From assembly GCF_026210795.1 (NCBI RefSeq), contig NC_089451.1, positions 1,224,001-1,288,000 of the forward strand: a stretch of 64,000 nt of DNA, read 5' to 3'. The notes beneath the pieces were generated by a model. The model made no database searches and was not told the DNA's origin. It was given only the letters and a program-made list of their open reading frames with translations. The DNA comes from Rhizophagus irregularis. Its lineage: Eukaryota; Glomeromycota; Glomeromycetes; Glomerales; Glomeraceae. Both the position numbers and the translations under genes were made by a program. Of the stretch, positions 59,701 through 64,000 are shown piece after piece. Position 1 is the stretch's first letter, and every line of letters starts with the position of its first letter.

Positions 59701-61200
59701 AATTGAAGGAGTTTTCCTTAATAAAGAATTTCTTTTGGGAATTTTTTTAATAGGTGAAAGTATTTTTTGACGGAGAATTTTATTAGAGAATTTTTTTTTA
59801 ATAGGGGGATTGTTTTTGATAGAGAATTTCATTAAAGAATTTTCTAAATAGATTTCGCTGAGAATATTTTTTTTTGATAGAAATTTCATCATAGAATTTT
59901 TTTTTGATAGATAATTTCGTTAGTGTAAATTTTTTTAACAGGGAGATTTTTTTTGATAGAGAATTTCGGTAAAGATTTTTTTTTTTAATAGGAGAGGAGT
60001 TTTTTTTTGGTATAGAAATTCTTTTGAGAATTTTTTTTAATAGGTGGTAAGAATCTTTGAATTTTTCTTTAATCGGGATATTTTTTTTGATTGAGAATTC
60101 ATTAGAGAATTGTTTGTTGAAAAATTTTTTTATTTTTTTGATGGAGAATTTTGTTTAGAAATCTTAATAGAAAATTTTATTGAAAATAGTTTTTTTTAAT
60201 AAGTGTATCGAGAATTTTGGCTTGAAAATTTTTTTTAATAAAGAATTTCATTAGAGATCTTTTTTTTTATAAAAAATTGATTGAAAATTTATTGGAAAAT
60301 TTTTTATTAAAAATTTACAATTTTAATAAATTTTTACTTCTCTTCATCTTCCCATCACTTCCTTTCATCTCCCATCGCTCCTTTTCGTCTCCCATCACTC
60401 CTCTTCGTCTACCATCACTCCTTTTCATCTCTCATTATGTCCTATTTCTCCTTTTTGTTTCCTATCACTTCTCATTACTCTTTTTTACTCCCTTTCATCT
60501 TCTATTACTTTCCATTACTCCACTGTTATTTCATTTTTTTATTAGCATCTTTCTCCTTGATCATTGTAATTTACTTATCTTTTTTATTTATTGTTATTGT
60601 TAATTTTATTTGTACACTTCAATAAAAATAAATATGGTGATTTTTTTCTTTAAAATCGTAAATGTGTGACTTAAATTTTAATATTTGTCAAATAAAATTT
60701 CATTAAATAAATAATTATCATTATTGATGTTTATCAGAAGTTAATATGCTGACTGCCAGTTCTTATAACGGGTACCCGCCGTTTCTTATAACAGGTACCC
60801 GCCGTTTCTTATAGCGGGTACCTGCCGTTTCTTATAACGGGTACCCGCCATTTCTTATAGCGGGTACCCGCCGTTTCTTATAACAGGTACCCGCCGTTTC
60901 TTATAACGGGTACCCGTCATAACATATAACGTATATAACGCTATGAAATATAACGTATACGCGCTACAACACATAGCGTATACACGCTATGTTTTGCTAC
61001 GCACTTTTGACCATGGCGGCTTTCCATAAATTATGTAGCGTATACACGCTGTTTTTTATGGCGGGTTACCCCTGAAATTGACAGGTTAATCCAACAGAAC
61101 AGGGGTAACCCGCCGTAAAAGATAACGTGTATACGCTATGTTTTGTAGCGTGTACACGCTATGTTTTGCTACGCACTTTTGACCACTACCGCTTGCCATA
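56723..61200. mobile_element. Foldback element 2: near-perfect 4.3-kb palindrome, 8-bp target duplication
   Basis: Ends TATGGAAAGCCGCCATGG (56,723) and CCACTACCGCTTGCCATA (to 61,200) are flanked by GATTTATC (56,715-56,722; 61,201-61,208). The arms, ~56,723-58,850 and ~59,013-61,024, mirror each other around ~58,930. From outside in: GTCAAAAGTGCGTAGCAAAA, a minisatellite of GGCGGGTACCCGTTATAAG units, the GGAGTGATGG minisatellite, ~1 kb of A/T-rich units homologous to element 1, and GGCGGGTACCCGATATGTG units. The loop (58,851-59,012) is itself a terminal unit (TATGGCAAGCGGTAGTGG), and an inverted copy of it is appended at the right end (61,025-61,200). No coding capacity. Confidence 0.8.
56880..57066. 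repeat. GGCGGGTACCCGTTATAAGAA minisatellite, element 2 arms
   Basis: About seven units of 21-23 bp on the left; the reverse-complement array lies at 60,757-60,920. Related units GGCGGGTACCCGATATGTGA occupy 58,620-58,765 and, reversed, 59,098-59,205. Confidence 0.85.
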
Positions 61201-61389
61201 GATTTATCCGACGGATGACGGATATCCGACACGTAGCACATATAGTTACCCATGCTTTTTCTCACGTCTACGTTCTACGTTTTGGTTTTGGAATATGCAA
61301 CATTCGTGTCATCATCTGAGGGTTTTTGTTGCTACTATTTCTTGACCATAAAAAATTTTTTATAGTGGTTGAACTTTCGCATAATAAAC

Positions 61390-62812
61390 GCTAATTTATA
61401 AAAATGTTAGTTTCTATATTCTGTTTCTATTCTATCTGTAAAGCAATTTATACAAACCTCAAGTTTTAAAAATCTGATTACAGTTTCATAAGAGTTCTTC
61501 ATATCTTTCCAGGTTTTTGGAATAGAGAACCGTAGTTCTACTCTTACGGTATAGATTTTAGAAAATTGGAGTTTAAATTCATATACAATCACCTGGTATG
61601 CTGTAAATACAAAAAATTAAAAAATTGGCAACATGAAATAATAAACAATGTGCCCAAAACTTACCATATACTTGTACTCCGTATAATTTAATTGTTCGTA
61701 CGTTCAAGCTTAGACAAAGTTTCGCAAAACGGTTCATCAATGTTTTTAACATTTTAATGATTTTCAACCGATCCCCAATAAAATGGGTCCAGTCTTTTTT
61801 TAGTGGGACCGCTTACTTCAACAACACAAAATTCCTCATCATCTTCTTTCATTGCAATTATTGTGTCAATTTTCTTACTGGTGAACAGCGCTCATCATAC
61901 TGCCTTCTGAGAATTTTGCCTTAAGGCATGTCTCCCCGAACTTCATGCGCCAATCACCTTTATTCTTTATAAAAAATTGGCGAAGTATTTGCGCCAGTAC
62001 CATTACAATAAATGTCCCTTCGGACATGTCCTCAAGAAATATATTCCGATTTTCAATTAGCTCCTGTCCTATATGAAGGTTAATTAGCCTCATTACACTT
62101 TTTCACTGAAAATCAAGCAAAATACAACTCACATATGGTTAACGAAAAAAATTACAAATTTCTCCTCAAAAGTATCATGCACTTTTTGTAGTTTATTAAT
62201 GTTTTCCTTTGTTTGATTTAGGTTCCAAACAATAATTTCATCAAGAAATGCTTTTACATTAGATTCAAAACTGTGCGTCTTCAATGTCTTTAATCATCTG
62301 TTCTATAACATTTTCTTCTAACGTCCTCAAAAATCCATTTCTGCTATTAAAGAAAATTACATCAAAATATTCCGGCCTTTTTGGTATACCGGTCTCTTGA
62401 TAGTTGATATTTCGAGAGACTTTGCCGGATGTTTATACCATTCACAACCATGCATAGTTTGCGTCTCCGACTATCGTTTGTATTGCGTCAAATTCGTCTT
62501 CATTATCAGATCAACAATAAAAGGGTTGGGTTCGGTTGATTGATTTTTAGGACTATAATGTTTTTCATCACTCTCGGTCGTACTCTGCTTTTGTGGATAA
62601 AAAAAAAGATCAGTAAATTTTCTAAATTATAGCACGCTCACTTTTTTGAACATTAATTTATGTTTACTGATCTTCCACTCCTTTAAGTCCTGAAGTAGAG
62701 TAGCAACTTTTTTTGCCAGTCTTGAAGTTGGTTTCAAAGCACGTTTTAAAATTTTTAACTCCACTGCAAGGGAATTGTGAGATTGGCGTATAGTTTCATT
62801 CGAATTGCTCAT
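61390..62812 (-). pseudogene. Multi-exon hypothetical gene, several single-base frame breaks
   Basis: Minus-strand text in order: MSNSNETIRQSHNSLAVELK (ATG 62,810-62,812, to a GTGAGC donor), NEDEFDAIQTIVGDANYAW, SRNGFLRTLEENVIEQMIKD, AFLDEIIVWNLNQTKENINK, HIGQELIENRNIFLEDMSEG, QFFIKNKGDWRMKFGETCLK, IDTIIAMKEDDEEFCVVEVS, HFIGDRLKIIKMLKTLMNRF, YEFKLQFSKIYTVRVELRFS, IPKTWKDMKNSYETVI. It is a Glomeromycotina-type hypothetical family; IDTIIA...EEFCVVEVSG has the D...E-x-S/K spacing of a PD-(D/E)XK-like core (inference). Breaks include an A7 run (61,795-61,801), a T4 where T3 is needed (~62,269) and an extra TA before MRLINLH. Either a pseudogene or assembly errors. Confidence 0.55.
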
Positions 62813-62814
62813 GT

Positions 62815-64000
62815 AATAATTGTCCCATGATTCTATCTCCCAAAAAGAGAAATTTCTCGTCCAGAAATCTAATTTAGAACGCGTGTTAAAGTAATCTTAT
62901 TATAGTAAATGTAAGCCTTGTCAAAGAATGAATACTTACCCGGGTGCATGGTTTTGGATATTACAGTTCGAGGAATTCCAATTTTTGATATATTTTGGCA
63001 TGTTGTAGAAAATTAATTTTTTCTTTTGTAGAGATATGTCAAAATATGTGAAATAATTCTGAAACGTATCATTAATTTTTTTTAAAAAAATAATAATGAA
63101 CAAATATAAAGAAAATAATGGTAGAATAAATCGTGAGAAAGGAATATAGATTATTTAAAATATATTTTTTATTGTCATTTAATCAGTTTGAAGAATATTT
63201 CAAAATCTTGTTAACCAAGAAAAACAAAAATTCGATCGATGGATGCAGCAGTTGGCCTAATACATATGGATCAGTGTACATGAATCCGAATTTTAAGTTT
63301 CTTAAAAAAAAACTAATGAGATATATCATTGTTCATTAAAAATCGCAGGACGTAAAAATATTAAGAACGTAGATGATAAATGTATATTTTAGCTATTAAT
63401 CATTTTCTCGCAAATTAGATTATTAATCATAATATTTATTCATTTGTAATTGAAATACGAACATTTGTCCAGAGTTTAACTAAAACAGGAAATAAATGAT
63501 AATTAAAAACTATTAATTAGGATTTTATTCCCAAGTTTCTTGATTGATTTTTTTCTTAAAAAAAAAATACGTTTTTTACCCGTAAGGGTGTAAAAATTAT
63601 TTAACGATCATCAGGTTGTACAGGATGTAATTGTACTAATTAATAAATAAATATGTTTAGCTCAAAAACTTAAAATATATTCATATGGGCCGATCCGACA
63701 TTTCATTAATTAATGATCAGGTGATATAATTAAGGAAATTTGTGATGATCTGCAAATAAAATAAACTTAGATAAGCTTTCTACAAAAAAACAATATGGTG
63801 GGGAATCGTCGGAATCGTTTTCCTATTGGATGTTGTTAAATATGTGACATGTTAAAGTTAGTATAATGTGCTCTATTTTTATAACATTATTTGCACATTA
63901 TTACGTTTATTAAGGCATTTTAAACAGCAGTTTACGCTGTAAAACTTTTTTTAAATATATTAATAGGTTTATTTTTATTTTTTAGGCATTATTGTTTAAT
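62815..64000. other. AT-rich intergenic stretch, nothing recognised
   Basis: A 68-codon plus-strand ORF (63,133-63,339, text SFNQFEEYFKILLTKKNKNS) has no recognisable family and may be chance. A small hairpin TTTTTACCCGTAAGGGTGTAA lies near 63,575-63,595 but is too weak to name. Confidence 0.4.

Noticed and set aside
58000-59892. Lysine/isoleucine-rich frames in the A-rich arms of element 2
   Set aside because: Appear in mirror copies on both arms and derive from A/T-rich repeat units.

Overview
The window looks like repeat-dense, AT-rich nuclear DNA of an arbuscular mycorrhizal fungus close to Rhizophagus (Glomeromycotina). The evidence is the gene content: an F-box/LRR-like C-terminus, a Sel1-repeat protein, a TKL-like kinase, multi-exon genes of Glomeromycotina-type hypothetical families with short GT-AG introns, 5'-truncated LINEs, hAT and MULE transposases, and very low GC between genes. 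No database was searched; the organism call rests on recognising these families.

Layout. 1-17.5 kb: a partial F-box-like gene, then a block of several kb (about 1.27-7.06 kb) present again in the same direction at about 10.97-15.24 kb. Each copy carries a 12-exon gene (nearly intact in copy 1, broken in copy 2) and a decayed kinase fragment. Between the copies a plus-strand LINE remnant was split by a second, minus-strand LINE with a target-site duplication. A 456-bp TA-flanked MITE sits in copy 2 only. About 1 kb just after the first gene (from 4.32 kb) recurs inverted at 15.3-17.5 kb. 17.5-29.4 kb: an unrecognised intact ORF, a long minus-strand multi-exon gene, a Sel1-repeat gene and a broken hAT transposase. 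30.0-33.9 kb: a 5'-truncated LINE with a 14-bp target-site duplication.

34.5-46.9 kb: a three-level nest. A Tc1/mariner-like TIR pair flanked by TA (34,482-46,914) encloses a foldback element with ends TATGGCAAGCCG (34,909-45,950). That in turn encloses a complete MULE of 5.8 kb (38,603-44,421) with 9-bp target duplication and an apparently intact spliced transposase. A 295-bp palindromic MITE lies in the left foldback arm. A related foldback element, nearly a perfect 4.3-kb palindrome with an 8-bp target duplication, fills 56,723-61,200. A probable Helitron end lies near 47.24 kb.

The most unusual theme is tandem arrays whose repeat unit is itself an intron. At 49.8-52.9 kb about 31 units of ~99 bp each begin GTAAGT and end in AG, and adjacent units are separated by exactly three bases (ATG, GGT, GGA, ATC or GAT). 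This array directly precedes the kinase domain exon of a kinase gene. Independent arrays of intron-like units occur on the minus strand at 55.6-56.3 kb and inside both TIRs of the MULE, oriented inward so that they would lie in the leader of the transposase transcript. Whether these are spliced, recursively spliced, or just satellite sequence cannot be decided from DNA alone.

Several multi-exon genes have exons that join in frame except for single-base mismatches, often in A/T runs. This fits either young pseudogenes or homopolymer errors in the assembly.
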